64,000 nucleotides of DNA from Bacillota bacterium. Its GTDB lineage: Bacteria; Bacillota; Clostridia; Acetivibrionales; DSM-2933. The notes under the pieces were generated by a model that had not been told where the DNA came from, ran no database searches, and saw nothing but the letters and a program-made list of their open reading frames with translations. The stretch's first letter is position 1. Every line of letters starts with the position of its first letter. A program made the position numbers and the translations under genes. The stretch spans positions 119,826 through 183,825 of the forward strand of contig JAEYYB010000036.1 in the NCBI GenBank assembly GCA_023430975.1. Reading direction: 5' to 3'. Below are positions 33,109 through 42,173 of this stretch, piece after piece.

Positions 33109-33366
33109 GTCTTCTGACTCAGGTTCGCAGGATTCACGCCTTCCCAGATTTTATCCAGTGGCAATCGTCATGTTGAAAATATAACTTCACGTATAATTTC
33201 GCTTTCTAAGTTAACTTAACTCGTGAACATACGCTCAAAACGGAAGCAATATTTCAATCATGCCTTATGTGAAACCTCACCAATCACAGCGGCGGGACCG
33301 TACAGGATTTACACCTGTTTCCCTCTTAGTCTTGAATATTGAAAATGCTATATTCAAGAACCTTTG
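33109..33366 (-). promoter_or_regulatory. Cobalamin riboswitch aptamer, interrupted by a dispersed repeat
   Basis: Minus-strand landmarks in order are CAAAGG (P1 5' strand), GGGAAACAGGTGTAAATCC, GTACGGTCCCGCCGCTGTGA, GCCACTGG, CTGGGAAGGCG, the B12 box AGTCAGAAGACCTGCC, and the closing CCTTTG, which pairs with the first element. All conserved core elements are present. Between CTGTGA and GCCACTGG, where only a variable peripheral stem is expected, about 100 nt of family A repeat is inserted. It should control btuFCD through the downstream terminator. Confidence 0.92.
33167..33268 (-). repeat. Family A repeat inserted in the cobalamin riboswitch
   Basis: The minus strand runs from TAAGGCATGATTGAAA through GTTCACGAGTTAAGTTAACT to AACATGAC. 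It aligns with the plus-strand copy at 14343 over about 100 nt with scattered differences. It replaces the usual short peripheral hairpin of the aptamer. Confidence 0.8.
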
Positions 33367-33534
33367 ATAACATTATTCAATTGTTATTACGATACCACAA
33401 TTAAACAGTATTGTCAAAACAGTTTAAGGTACAATAATGATTAAAAAAGTATCGGTTAAAGACGATATTATATTGAACAAGTGGCTAGAAGCCTTGATAT
33501 TAAACCCTTTATCTGTATTTGGAGGATAATTATT

Positions 33535-34554
33535 ATGATAGGACCAAATTATGATATAGATTTTCAGCATTTTTTTTCATTGAACCTGGATCTTCTATGC
33601 ATAGCAAATTTGGAAGGAACCTTTATAAAGCTTAACAAGTTATGGGAAACTGTATTAGGATATAGCCTGGATGAGTTGGAGGGGCAAAGCTTTATGCGTT
33701 TTGTCCATCCTGATGATATTGAGGTAACGCTTAAATCAATATCCGAATTAAGTGAGAATAAGCAGGTGTTGAATTTTATCAATCGATATAGATGTAAGAA
33801 TGGAAATTACAAATATATTGGATGGTGTTCCAGGCCTTACGGAGATATCGCTTATGCAGTAGCTAGAGATATTACAGAGAGAAAGGAAATGGAAAGCAGT
33901 TTGGAAAAACAGAAGAATTTTTTCCAGCAGATACTTAATGCTATTCCAGATCTTATATTTTGTAAGGATATCTCAAGTAGATACTTAGGATGTAATAAAG
34001 CCTTTGCGAAGGATTTTATGGGCATTAAGGAACAAGATATCATAAATAAGTCGGATTTGGAGTTATTTAAGGACCAAGATCTTATTAACCATTTTATAAA
34101 AACTGATGCTGATGTTCTTGAAACTGAAAAAACGATAGTCAGTGAAGAGAAAATAAGAATGGCTGACCAGACGGTTGTATATGCTGAAACTACAAAGACT
34201 CCATTTTATGATGAAAACGGTAAGTTGGCTGGACTTATTGGCATATCAAGAGATATGTCTATAAGAAAAAATATAGAAAAACAGATGCGTGCCAGTGAGG
34301 AAAAGTTCAGGCAATTGGCAGAAATCTTTCCTGAGACCATATATGAAGCTGACATTAATGGCAATATTACTTATTCAAACCAGCATGGGCTTGATCGATT
34401 TGGGTATTCACCTGAGGATGTTCAAAAGGGTGTAAATATTATGAGCTTTGTATCTCCAAAAGAAAGAGGGATTGCTTTATTTCGCATTAGAGAAAAAGTA
34501 TCGGGTATAGATAATGGGTATATAGAATTTACTCTGGGGTTTCGTTGGATTTGA
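33535..34554 (+). CDS. PAS-domain N-terminal half of a frameshifted hybrid sensor kinase
   Basis: This 339-aa product has three PAS domains (about 1-110, 125-245, 255-335) and no kinase domain. The first two end in the usual DITER/RDMSIRK-type C-caps; the third is cut off at NGYIEFT. The frame then stops at TGA after LGFRWI. In the other frame the sequence reads on as GFVGFDECKYERVWTE, the typical end of a GAF domain, and leads straight into the kinase half. So an internal deletion (end of PAS3, start of GAF) plus a frame change separates the halves. The start at 33535 has GGAGG upstream. Confidence 0.8.
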   Translation: MIGPNYDIDFQHFFSLNLDLLCIANLEGTFIKLNKLWETVLGYSLDELEGQSFMRFVHPDDIEVTLKSISELSENKQVLNFINRYRCKNGNYKYIGWCSRPYGDIAYAVARDITERKEMESSLEKQKNFFQQILNAIPDLIFCKDISSRYLGCNKAFAKDFMGIKEQDIINKSDLELFKDQDLINHFIKTDADVLETEKTIVSEEKIRMADQTVVYAETTKTPFYDENGKLAGLIGISRDMSIRKNIEKQMRASEEKFRQLAEIFPETIYEADINGNITYSNQHGLDRFGYSPEDVQKGVNIMSFVSPKERGIALFRIREKVSGIDNGYIEFTLGFRWI

Positions 34555-34645
34555 TGAATGCAAGTATGAAAGGGTTTGGACAGAGGGTGAATTCTCTACA
34601 TTAGGTGCTTTTGTAAATTCACTGGAAAAGGCTATAGAAAGGAGC

Positions 34646-36544
34646 ATGATTCAGAAGGAACTTGAAGAATCCAGAAGGGCAGCAGAAGCAGCCAATATTA
34701 TGAAGGGTCAGTTTCTTGCAAATATGTCCCATGAGATTAGGACTCCCATGAACGGTATTCTTGGATTTCTCGAGTTGCTGCAAACGACAGACCTGTCTTT
34801 TGAGCAAAGAGATTATTTGAGGGAGGCAAAGAGAGCTTCTGAAATACTTTTGTACCTTATAAATGATATACTGGATATTTCAAAAATTGAGGCAGGAAAG
34901 CTTACAGTTGAAGAGACAAGTTTCAAAGTCCGGACAGCGGTGGAGGATGCTGTATCTGTTATGTTGCCTAAAGCAGCAGAAAAAGGCATTGATATTTATA
35001 CGTATATAAAGCCCTGTATTCCGGAAGAGGTTATGGGAGATCCGGCCAGACTCAAGCAGGTGCTGAATAACCTGTTGAGCAATGCAGTTAAATTTACAGA
35101 AAAAGGCCAAATCAATGTAACGGTGGGTTGTGGTACTGAAATTGACGGAAAGCACCAGCTGATTTTCGAAGTCAGGGATACTGGAATAGGGATTAAAAAT
35201 GAAGTAATTGATAAGTTATTCAGACCTTTTACACAAGCTGATACTTCAACAACCAGAAAGTTTGGTAGTACCGGCCTGGGACTTGCAATATCAAGAGAGC
35301 TTGACAAATTGATGGGTGGAGATATGGAGGTTGAAAGCCTGGCAGGTCAAGGTTCTTTATTTAGATTTAGTGCGTTCTTGAAAGTTTCAAAGAAATCAAC
35401 AGATAGGTGGAGTATTATGGAGAATGGAAAGGTTAATATTTTATTGGTTGGAGATAATCCAAATAACAATAAAATTGTTACAGGATACCTTGAGGAAGCA
35501 GGGTTTAAGGTGCTAGAAGCAAAAAATACTGGTGATGTTGAAAGAATCTTACTCGATTTAAGTAAAATAAAAATGATTGTTTTTGACTTTGACTTTAGGG
35601 GTGGTTATGAGTTGCTAAATAATATTAAAGCTGCCTGCCGTCAAAATGATATCAAACTGGTTCTGATATCATCAGCTGCCCGATATAGAGATGAGAGCAT
35701 TAAAAAGGAATATGAGTTCTCAAAGATTATTACAAGGCCTGTGAGAAGGGACGAACTTATAGAGTGCATTATAGGTGTTTTAGATGAGAAGGGAGAAATA
35801 GCCCACGATAATAAGGTAGCTATAAGAGGAGTTAAAGATGAGATTAAAGTATCAAGAGCTAAAATTTTACTTGTAGAGGATAATGATATTAATAGAAAAA
35901 TTGTTGTAACAATGCTTAAATCACATGGCATGACTTGCGATATAGCCGTTGATGGATCAGAGGCTGTAAAAGCTGTAGCTAAAAAAGATTACGATGTTGT
36001 TTTTATGGACTGCCAGATGCCTGTTATGGATGGATATGAAGCAACCATCAAAATAAGGGAAATGGAAGGCGATAGAAAGCATACTGCAATAATAGCTATG
36101 ACAGCAAATGCCATGGAAGGCGATAGGGAAATTTGTATAAAAGCAGGGATGGATGACTATATATCAAAACCAATAAACTTTAGTCTTATGCTGCAAATGG
36201 TTGAAAGTAACATAAAGAGTAGCATTAATGACCATAGAGAACTGATTGATGACAACATCGACAAGTTTATTGAAAGTACCGGTATTAATAAAGAGGCAGC
36301 ACTTGAAATATTTGAAGAGTTCATAAAAACTTTACCGGAAGCATATAAAAGTATGGAAAAAACATTCAGGAGCAATGACTTTTTAGAATTAAGCAGATTA
36401 GCACATCAGTTAAAAGGCTCTTCCGGAAACCTAAGGGTGGGCCCGGTATTTGAGCTGGCAAAAAAGCTTAATAAAGCAGCATTTGAGCAAAATATGATAG
36501 AATGTGAAATGTTGCTGTCAGAGCTTAAGGTCTTGATGTTATAG
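34646..36544 (+). CDS. Hybrid histidine kinase C-terminal half: HisKA-HATPase-REC-REC-HPt
   Basis: This 632-aa fragment carries the phosphorelay modules. HisKA has the H-box FLANMSHEIRTPMNG. HATPase has NLLSNAVKF, DTGIGI and GSTGLGLAIS. The first REC is degenerate (about 265-385, starting NILLVGDN, with only FDFDF at the Asp site). A complete REC follows (KILLVEDND, FMDCQMPVMDGYEA, AMTANAM, ISKP). The C-terminal HPt domain has HQLKGSSGNLR. Coding actually continues upstream to about 34535 as the end of a GAF domain, in a different frame from the PAS half. If expressed from the ATG at 34646, it would be a soluble kinase without sensor. More likely the gene is broken. Confidence 0.82.
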   Translation: MIQKELEESRRAAEAANIMKGQFLANMSHEIRTPMNGILGFLELLQTTDLSFEQRDYLREAKRASEILLYLINDILDISKIEAGKLTVEETSFKVRTAVEDAVSVMLPKAAEKGIDIYTYIKPCIPEEVMGDPARLKQVLNNLLSNAVKFTEKGQINVTVGCGTEIDGKHQLIFEVRDTGIGIKNEVIDKLFRPFTQADTSTTRKFGSTGLGLAISRELDKLMGGDMEVESLAGQGSLFRFSAFLKVSKKSTDRWSIMENGKVNILLVGDNPNNNKIVTGYLEEAGFKVLEAKNTGDVERILLDLSKIKMIVFDFDFRGGYELLNNIKAACRQNDIKLVLISSAARYRDESIKKEYEFSKIITRPVRRDELIECIIGVLDEKGEIAHDNKVAIRGVKDEIKVSRAKILLVEDNDINRKIVVTMLKSHGMTCDIAVDGSEAVKAVAKKDYDVVFMDCQMPVMDGYEATIKIREMEGDRKHTAIIAMTANAMEGDREICIKAGMDDYISKPINFSLMLQMVESNIKSSINDHRELIDDNIDKFIESTGINKEAALEIFEEFIKTLPEAYKSMEKTFRSNDFLELSRLAHQLKGSSGNLRVGPVFELAKKLNKAAFEQNMIECEMLLSELKVLML

Positions 36545-36567
36545 ATGAAAATACATTTAATAGGACG

Positions 36568-36596
36568 AAAAAGGGCGGCTAGATTGCCGTCCTTTT
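36568..36596. terminator. Terminator between the kinase and HMA-like genes
   Basis: AAAAGGGCGGC-tagatt-GCCGTCCTTTT forms a G/C-rich stem with a U-rich tail in both directions, between convergent genes. Confidence 0.85.
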
Positions 36597-36613
36597 CTGT
36601 GCAAATTACTCAA

Positions 36614-36832
36614 TTACTTAACCTTTACTACATTAAATCCTGTTTGTGTTACAAAGCCTTTGATATCATCCTCTGTATATCTGCTTTCGTCATAATCAAC
36701 GGTAACGGTGCTTGCTTCCATATCTACACGTACTGCATTTATACCATCATGTGAATGTAGTATGGATTGTTCAATGTTTCTTAGATCCTTAGGGTCATTC
36801 AAGCCTGAAATTACAAATTTGTTTGCTTTCAT
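36614..36832 (-). CDS. Heavy-metal-associated (HMA/CopZ-like) domain protein lacking CxxC
   Basis: This 72-aa single-domain protein has the beta-alpha-beta-beta-alpha-beta ferredoxin-like layout of copper chaperones. It shows the family-like segments INAVRVDMEASTVTVDYDE and DDIKGFVTQTGFNVVKV. The metal-binding M-x-C-x-x-C loop is replaced by ISGLNDPKDL, so copper binding in the usual way is not expected. The start follows AAGGAGGAAAGC. It may be a structural or regulatory relative, or a degenerate chaperone. The downstream neighbour on this strand is convergent, so it stands alone. Confidence 0.78.
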   Translation of the reverse strand: MKANKFVISGLNDPKDLRNIEQSILHSHDGINAVRVDMEASTVTVDYDESRYTEDDIKGFVTQTGFNVVKVK

Positions 36833-36856
36833 CCTTTAGCTTTCCTCCTTATTTTA

Positions 36857-36926
36857 GGGCATTTCAAAAGGTACATTATTCAAGAATTTTTATACAATAT
36901 CGCCAATTAAGCTTTTTGAAATGCCC
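36857..36926. repeat. 70-nt element with perfect 13-bp terminal inverted repeats
   Basis: GGGCATTTCAAAA (36857-36869) is the exact inverse of TTTTGAAATGCCC (36914-36926), separated by 44 A/T-rich bases. It lies just downstream of the dehydrogenase pseudogene. It may be a small non-autonomous element or that gene's terminator; no strong T-run follows. Confidence 0.55.
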
Positions 36927-36936
36927 GATTGATCAG

Positions 36937-37520
36937 TTATTTATTTGTTAATACTTTATTTCTTACAGCCTGAGTTGCAATTTCAATAGCGGATTTTGAT
37001 CCGCCCTGGAGCTTTAAGGCAGTCTCTACTAGCTCAATAACAGACATTTTTCCATCCATACCGACACAGTCAATAACAACATCAGTTCCGCCATGGGTAA
37101 TTTACGGCATATGGGACTCTGAGGTATTCTGCCTGCCCGCCCTCATAGCCACCATAGGTTTTGCTATACCCGAAGATTGCACCGACTTCTCCATTGGTGT
37201 TTGAATTGTCGTACTGGCTCCATAAGTCTTGCTCACAATACCAGCAGTGTCCGCAGGAAACAGGGAAGGGAACTATAACCCTATCGCCTTTTTTACTTTA
37301 TGGACTTCCTTGCCGACTTCCTCATCAATCCCCATTGTTTCATGTCCAAGTATAAAGCCTTTAGGCATGTTAGGCACCATACCGTGAATCAGATGTAAAT
37401 CGGAACCGCATATTGCCGTTGAAGTGACCTTTACAATAATGTCGTCAGGCTTTTTTATTTCAGGATCGCCTACATTTTTACTTGTACATCCTTTATACCC
37501 TCATATACTATTGCCTTCAT
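36937..37520 (-). pseudogene. Zinc-type alcohol dehydrogenase pseudogene
   Basis: Minus-strand translation in pieces gives MKAIVYEGIKDVQV, STAICGSDLHLIHG, KGFILGHETMG, VSCGHCWYC and EVGAIFGYSKTYGGYEGG. These are the catalytic-zinc and structural-zinc regions of a medium-chain alcohol/formaldehyde-dehydrogenase-like protein. Two single-base losses in A-runs shift the frame (near 37476 and 37280). Most of the NAD-binding domain is deleted at about 37100: the sequence jumps from YLRVPYAV to TDVVIDCVGMDG and ends VRNKVLTNK. The original start with GGAGG survives at 37520. A normal member is about 350-390 codons; fewer than 200 remain. It is not expected to make an enzyme. Confidence 0.85.
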
Positions 37521-37692
37521 CAGTTTCCTCCATTACATATTTACCAGTCAGTTATATGTTTTGCTACATCATTGATATTTATTCAACTTAGTGCAAGTAC
37601 TTTTTTGATACCGAGCTTATATATAATATAGGAATAATTTATTTTTATAAAAGCAAAACTATAGAATAACTATTGTGAAAGAAGGATTGACG

Positions 37693-38148
37693 ATGAAAAT
37701 TGAAGGGTTTTTCAGCAATATTAAAACTGCGAATGAAACTGTTGCAAAGCTTAAAGAATCGGGTTTTTCAAAAGCTTTTATAGATATGAATGAGCATTAC
37801 CGTGATGACAGGAATGTAGAGACAAACCTACCGGGGACTGAAACGTCTGTAAGTTTGTCGGGGTTGGTACTTGAGTCAGGCTCATATGGTGAAATCAGGG
37901 ATAAGGCACCTTTAGAGGCTGATAGCCCCATGGTCAGCGGATTTGGTAAATTTGAAGAGGTAGCAGATACCAACTGTAGAGTAATTGTGGAATCGGGTGA
38001 AGGCCAAGAGGATAGGATAAAGCAAATAATAAAGGATATGGGAGGGGAGCTGGAAAGTCCTAATTTTAAAAAGCCTCATTTAGAGAATGATGAGGAGATA
38101 ATAATATATAACTCCCTAAATGAGACGCATAAATTTCTTGATAAATGA
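37693..38148 (+). CDS. Hypothetical protein, stress-protein-like fold
   Basis: This 151-aa soluble protein begins MKIEGFFSNIKTANETVAKLKESGF, the kind of N-terminus seen in YflT/general-stress-like proteins that share a ferredoxin-type fold. The middle (residues 40-85) is polar and low in predicted structure. A second strand-helix unit (CRVIVESGEGQEDRIKQIIKDMGG) follows. The start at 37693 has GAAGGA upstream; the GTG at 37675 lacks a ribosome site. I cannot name its function. It is followed by a TGCTGTAT/ATACAGCA hairpin at 38157-38187. Confidence 0.75.
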   Translation: MKIEGFFSNIKTANETVAKLKESGFSKAFIDMNEHYRDDRNVETNLPGTETSVSLSGLVLESGSYGEIRDKAPLEADSPMVSGFGKFEEVADTNCRVIVESGEGQEDRIKQIIKDMGGELESPNFKKPHLENDEEIIIYNSLNETHKFLDK

Positions 38149-38287
38149 AAAATCATGCTGTATTCTACACAAAGATTTCATACAGCAATAATCAGGGCTA
38201 CAAATCCCAAGCGATTTTGTTTATAGATGGAAAAAGTCTGATGCAAAAAGATAATATGTGCAGCAGGTATATATTATTACTTCTTAC

Positions 38288-39358
38288 TTAGAATTGGAAA
38301 TGTCCTTTAATAAAGACTGCCGATTCCTTTAACAAGTCGATTTCATAAGGTTCAGCCACTGGTTTTCCTGATTTGTCAGTCAATACTTTTACAATTGGTC
38401 GCATGGGCATTGACTTGTTTTGTCGAACTACCAGGCATTTTTCATTGGAATTTAATATTACGCCAGTCCCAGATGGATAAGCAGCTATATTCATTGTGAA
38501 TGCTTTTAGAAGTTTATCATCAAAATAGTATCCGCTCATGCTGTTTATATCATTAAGTGCTTCATGCACTGGCTTTGGAGGTCCTTTGCCATTTCCCGAA
38601 ATTAAATTATCAAAAGCATCACAAATAGAAACTAACCTAGCGATATCACTTATCTCATCGCCTTTTAATTTAAGTGGATATCCTGTTCCATCAAAATTTT
38701 CGTGATGCATTAGCACTGCAATCTTTGAGTGAGTATTGCAGAAGTTTTCTTTGCCTAAGAAATCATATCCTACTCTAGGATGAATTGATTGGATATAAAT
38801 ATCCGCATCTTCTTTGGAAGCGAATTTGGATAAGGATTTTTTGTCATTTAGAATTACTAGTTTACCTATATCATGAAGAATTGCTCCAATAGAAATATCT
38901 TTTAGTTTGAGCATGTTATATCCTAAATGAATTCCAATAAAACTTGATAATATACAGACGTTTACAGAGTGTGAGAATACAGTATTGCCGCCAACTCTCA
39001 TATCCATAATGTCTATTAGACTATCCCTGTTTAAAAAGATTTCATCTATAATGGAATTGACTGATTTCACTATGTCACTATTATCAATCCTGCTATTTTT
39101 CGTATATCTCTCCATGGCCTCTTTTAGGTTATATTTGCTCATCTGGCGGGTTTTTTCCGATACTGTATCATCTATAACAACTTCTTTCGAAAACTCATCA
39201 TCGATATAAACTGATTTAACTCCCAAATCGGTAAGTTTATCGATAAAAAATCGGGTTAACTTAATGTCTGAATTGATGAGTATCTTGCCGGTATCGTCGA
39301 ATAGCTGCTTTCCAAGTATTTCGTCTCCTTTAAGATTGGAAACATTAACAACTCTCAT
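38288..39358 (-). CDS. HD-GYP domain protein (probable cyclic-di-GMP phosphodiesterase)
   Basis: HD-GYP proteins hydrolyse cyclic-di-GMP. This 356-aa protein has an unassigned N-terminal region (1-115) and the HD-GYP domain (about 118-290). Conserved metal ligands are visible: H130, H162-D163 (AILHDIGKLV), H193 (HPRVG), H218-H219 and the GYP loop NFDGTGYP (221-228). A C-terminal extension of about 65 residues follows the domain, with VRQNKSMPMRPIVKVL as often seen in clostridial HD-GYP proteins. It is divergent from the MASE3 kinase gene, with a family C repeat in the spacer. Confidence 0.9.
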   Translation of the reverse strand: MRVVNVSNLKGDEILGKQLFDDTGKILINSDIKLTRFFIDKLTDLGVKSVYIDDEFSKEVVIDDTVSEKTRQMSKYNLKEAMERYTKNSRIDNSDIVKSVNSIIDEIFLNRDSLIDIMDMRVGGNTVFSHSVNVCILSSFIGIHLGYNMLKLKDISIGAILHDIGKLVILNDKKSLSKFASKEDADIYIQSIHPRVGYDFLGKENFCNTHSKIAVLMHHENFDGTGYPLKLKGDEISDIARLVSICDAFDNLISGNGKGPPKPVHEALNDINSMSGYYFDDKLLKAFTMNIAAYPSGTGVILNSNEKCLVVRQNKSMPMRPIVKVLTDKSGKPVAEPYEIDLLKESAVFIKGHFQF

Positions 39359-39442
39359 AGGTTATCTCCCAATATAAAAAAGTAATTGTTAATATTATCG
39401 GCATGCTATTATAAAATATTGAACAGATAATTATGAGATTCT

Positions 39443-39492
39443 ATATTAAAAGTGTTTGTAACCTAATGTAATAGATTTATCACAATTAATAT
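39443..39492. repeat. Family C repeat, 50-nt copy
   Basis: ATATTAAAAGTGT at the left is roughly inverse to ..CACAATTAATAT at the right. The inner block TAATGTAATAGATTTATCAC is identical to that at 46197-46238 and nearly so to 8269-8288. Confidence 0.65.
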
Positions 39493-39614
39493 ATTTATAT
39501 AGCAGTAAAAATATCTTAATTGTAAGTTAAAAACATATAGTGTAATATAATGCAAGGTGTTGTATAATTTTAATATTAAATGAAAAATATTATTTAATAT
39601 TGTAGAGGTTAAAA

Positions 39615-41630
39615 GTGAAATTAAACAATTATTTAAAAGTTTGCTTTGGGCAAACTAAGTCAAATATGTTTATATTTGTAATTAAAAATGTACTGATTCT
39701 AATTGCGGCATGGTTAGTAGCCGATATTTTAACGCTTAACATATGGGGGGCTAATATAGCCTTGTTCCATACAGTATTTGAACTTGTATGTGTTTTTATT
39801 TCTTTTTCAATATTTGTTATTATTTGGTATACATATGATGATAACTCTTTGAATATCAGGTTAATGGGTTTTGCATTTCTTAGTGTAGCTATTTTTATTA
39901 GTCTTCATGCTTTGTATTTTACTCCCCTTGGATTTGCACCAGCTGATCATGCTGATTTATTTGCAAAGTTTGGTGTGATAGGCAGACTTATTGAAGCTAT
40001 TTTTATATTAGCTTTGATATATGGTTTTTTTAGAATTAATGCCAATAGATGGGTTATGTTAATTATCTCGTTGGCTAGTACTTTTGGCATATCACTTGTG
40101 CTTCTGCAGTTTCCAAACGTGTTTCCAAAGATGTTAACCGATGAAGGATCTACCATTTATAGAGCTATTATGGAATGTATAATACTTGTATTATTTGCTT
40201 TCTGTCTCAATCCTTTGATAAAGAAAGTTAACAAGAGAGAGGTACTAACATACAAGTATATTTTGTCAGCGGTAATTTTCGCCATACCAGTAGAAATATT
40301 ATTCTCAGTATATGATACCATAGCTTCATTCTATAATGTTTTAGGCCATATTCTTAAAATAATATCTTATTGCTTGCTTTTTAAAGGTATTTTCATAAGT
40401 GCGGTTACTTATCCTTATAGGACAAAGGTAGAACAGTTAAATATAAGTGAAGAGCGGTTCGAGAATGCCTTTGAGTATGCTGCAGTTGGAATGGCTATTG
40501 TCGGGATCGACGGTGAGTGGTTGAAAGTTAATCGCTTTGTATTTGATATAACAGGGTATTCCCATGGGCAGCTCCATAATATGACATATGAGGATATAAT
40601 CCATCCTGATGACATGGAATCTAATATTAGCCTCACCAAGCAGCTTCTAGAGGGTCAAATACAGTATTACCATATAGAAAGACGATATATTCATAAGAAT
40701 GGTTATCCTGTATGGGTATTTCTAAGCTGCTCATTAGTTCGGGACAGTGAGAGTAATCCCATCTATTTTGTATTACAGATCCAGGATATTACCCAGCTTA
40801 AAAAAGCTTATGATACTATTGAGTACGACAAATTAAGGTCTGAGTTTTTTGCAAACATATCACATGAGTTTAGAACACCTCTGAATATTATTTTAAACTC
40901 CATTCAATTGTTTGATATTTACGTTAAAAATTATCAGGATAATGATGACAAGATGAGAAAACTTCTAAACTCAATGAGGCAAAATTGCAGCAGGCTTATT
41001 CGACTTATAAACAATTTGATTGATACGTCACGAATAGATGCAGGGTTCTATACTCTGAATAAAAAGGAATACAATATAGTAAATATTGTGGAGGAGGTTA
41101 CTCTTTCGGTTGCAGATTTTATTAGGAGTAAAGGGCTGCAGTTGGAGTTTGATACCAATATAGAAGAAAAGTTTATGGAATGTGATCCGGATAAGATTGA
41201 AAGAATAATGCTTAATCTCTTCTCAAATGCGGTAAAATTTACAAAAGACAAAGGTAAAATCAATGTTAATATTTACGATCATGGAGATAAAATAATAATA
41301 TCCGTTAAGGATAATGGCATAGGAATACAAAAGGATAAGCAGGAACTGATTTTTCAAAGGTTCCGTCAGGTTGATAAATCCCTTACAAGAAGCCATGAGG
41401 GTAGCGGAATAGGCTTATCCCTTGTAAAATCATTGGTAGAGCTTCATGGTGGAACAATAAAAGTTGTAAGTGAGTACGGTAAAGGCAGCGAATTCATTAT
41501 AAGCCTTCCAACCTTATTAAATCAGAAATCCTGTAAGAATACATTTGAAGAGACTGCTGCGACAGCCGGCAGATTTGCTGATAGCCGGGTTGAGGCTATA
41601 AATGTTGAGTTTTCGGATATCTATTTCTAA
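39615..41630 (+). CDS. MASE3-PAS sensor histidine kinase
   Basis: This is a membrane sensor kinase of 671 aa. The N-terminal region (about 15-270) has seven or eight hydrophobic helices with the MASE3-like segment FISLHALYFTPLGFAPADH. One PAS domain with PAC (about 280-400; AGMAIVG-type start, RRYIHKNGYPVWV) follows. HisKA comes next with the phosphoacceptor in FFANISHEFRTPLN, then a HATPase domain (NLFSNAVKF, DNGIGI, GSGIGLSLVKSL). Start is GTG at 39615 after GAGG. No response regulator is adjacent, so it is an orphan kinase. The divergent HD-GYP gene may share signalling context. Confidence 0.88.
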   Translation: MKLNNYLKVCFGQTKSNMFIFVIKNVLILIAAWLVADILTLNIWGANIALFHTVFELVCVFISFSIFVIIWYTYDDNSLNIRLMGFAFLSVAIFISLHALYFTPLGFAPADHADLFAKFGVIGRLIEAIFILALIYGFFRINANRWVMLIISLASTFGISLVLLQFPNVFPKMLTDEGSTIYRAIMECIILVLFAFCLNPLIKKVNKREVLTYKYILSAVIFAIPVEILFSVYDTIASFYNVLGHILKIISYCLLFKGIFISAVTYPYRTKVEQLNISEERFENAFEYAAVGMAIVGIDGEWLKVNRFVFDITGYSHGQLHNMTYEDIIHPDDMESNISLTKQLLEGQIQYYHIERRYIHKNGYPVWVFLSCSLVRDSESNPIYFVLQIQDITQLKKAYDTIEYDKLRSEFFANISHEFRTPLNIILNSIQLFDIYVKNYQDNDDKMRKLLNSMRQNCSRLIRLINNLIDTSRIDAGFYTLNKKEYNIVNIVEEVTLSVADFIRSKGLQLEFDTNIEEKFMECDPDKIERIMLNLFSNAVKFTKDKGKINVNIYDHGDKIIISVKDNGIGIQKDKQELIFQRFRQVDKSLTRSHEGSGIGLSLVKSLVELHGGTIKVVSEYGKGSEFIISLPTLLNQKSCKNTFEETAATAGRFADSRVEAINVEFSDIYF

Positions 41631-41679
41631 TCATACTTTATATAATTATAAAAAAATTAATCATTTAAGAGGTGAAGCA

Positions 41680-42141
41680 GTGAGAAGAAAAGATAAGGAA
41701 ATAACAGATATAAGCTTGGTTGAGAAAATTCTAAGAGAAGCAGAAATTATAAGGATAGCCATGGTTGATGGAGACATGCCCTACCTCGTAGCCATGAATT
41801 ATGCATATGCAGATGGGGCAATATTCATGCACTCCGCAAAGGAAGGAAGAAAAATCAATATATTAAAGAAAAATAATAAAGTGGCTTTCCAAGTAGATAA
41901 AGATGTTGAACTGTTACTTGAAAAGGAGGCCTGCAGGTGCGGAACAAAATATTTGAGCGTTTTTGGGACAGGAACTGCATTTTTTATTAGTGACTATGAA
42001 GGGGAAAAGGCAGCTTTAGATGCCATAATGACCAGATATTTAGGAAGATCGGGTTTTAGCTATCCTGATGAGGTTATGAATAGGACTCTTGTTATAAAGG
42101 TGGAGATTGATACTATTACTGGCAAAAAGTCGGGCTATTAA
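41680..42141 (+). CDS. Pyridoxamine 5'-phosphate oxidase-like flavin-binding protein
   Basis: This 153-aa split-barrel protein belongs to the family that includes nitroimidazole-resistance (Nim) and FMN- or haem-binding proteins. It is recognised by MRRKDKEITD, ILREAEIIRIAMVDGDMPYLVAMNYAY, IFMHSAKEGRKINIL and the acidic/cysteine segment EACRCGTKYLSVFGTG. The start is GTG at 41680 with AAGAGGTGAAG upstream; the longer frame overlaps the kinase gene and lacks a ribosome site. It heads a short plus-strand run with a methyltransferase and a Dabb protein. The substrate is unknown. Confidence 0.87.
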   Translation: MRRKDKEITDISLVEKILREAEIIRIAMVDGDMPYLVAMNYAYADGAIFMHSAKEGRKINILKKNNKVAFQVDKDVELLLEKEACRCGTKYLSVFGTGTAFFISDYEGEKAALDAIMTRYLGRSGFSYPDEVMNRTLVIKVEIDTITGKKSGY

Positions 42142-42173
42142 GTACTGATAAGAGGTTGGGAGGGACTTTGCAT

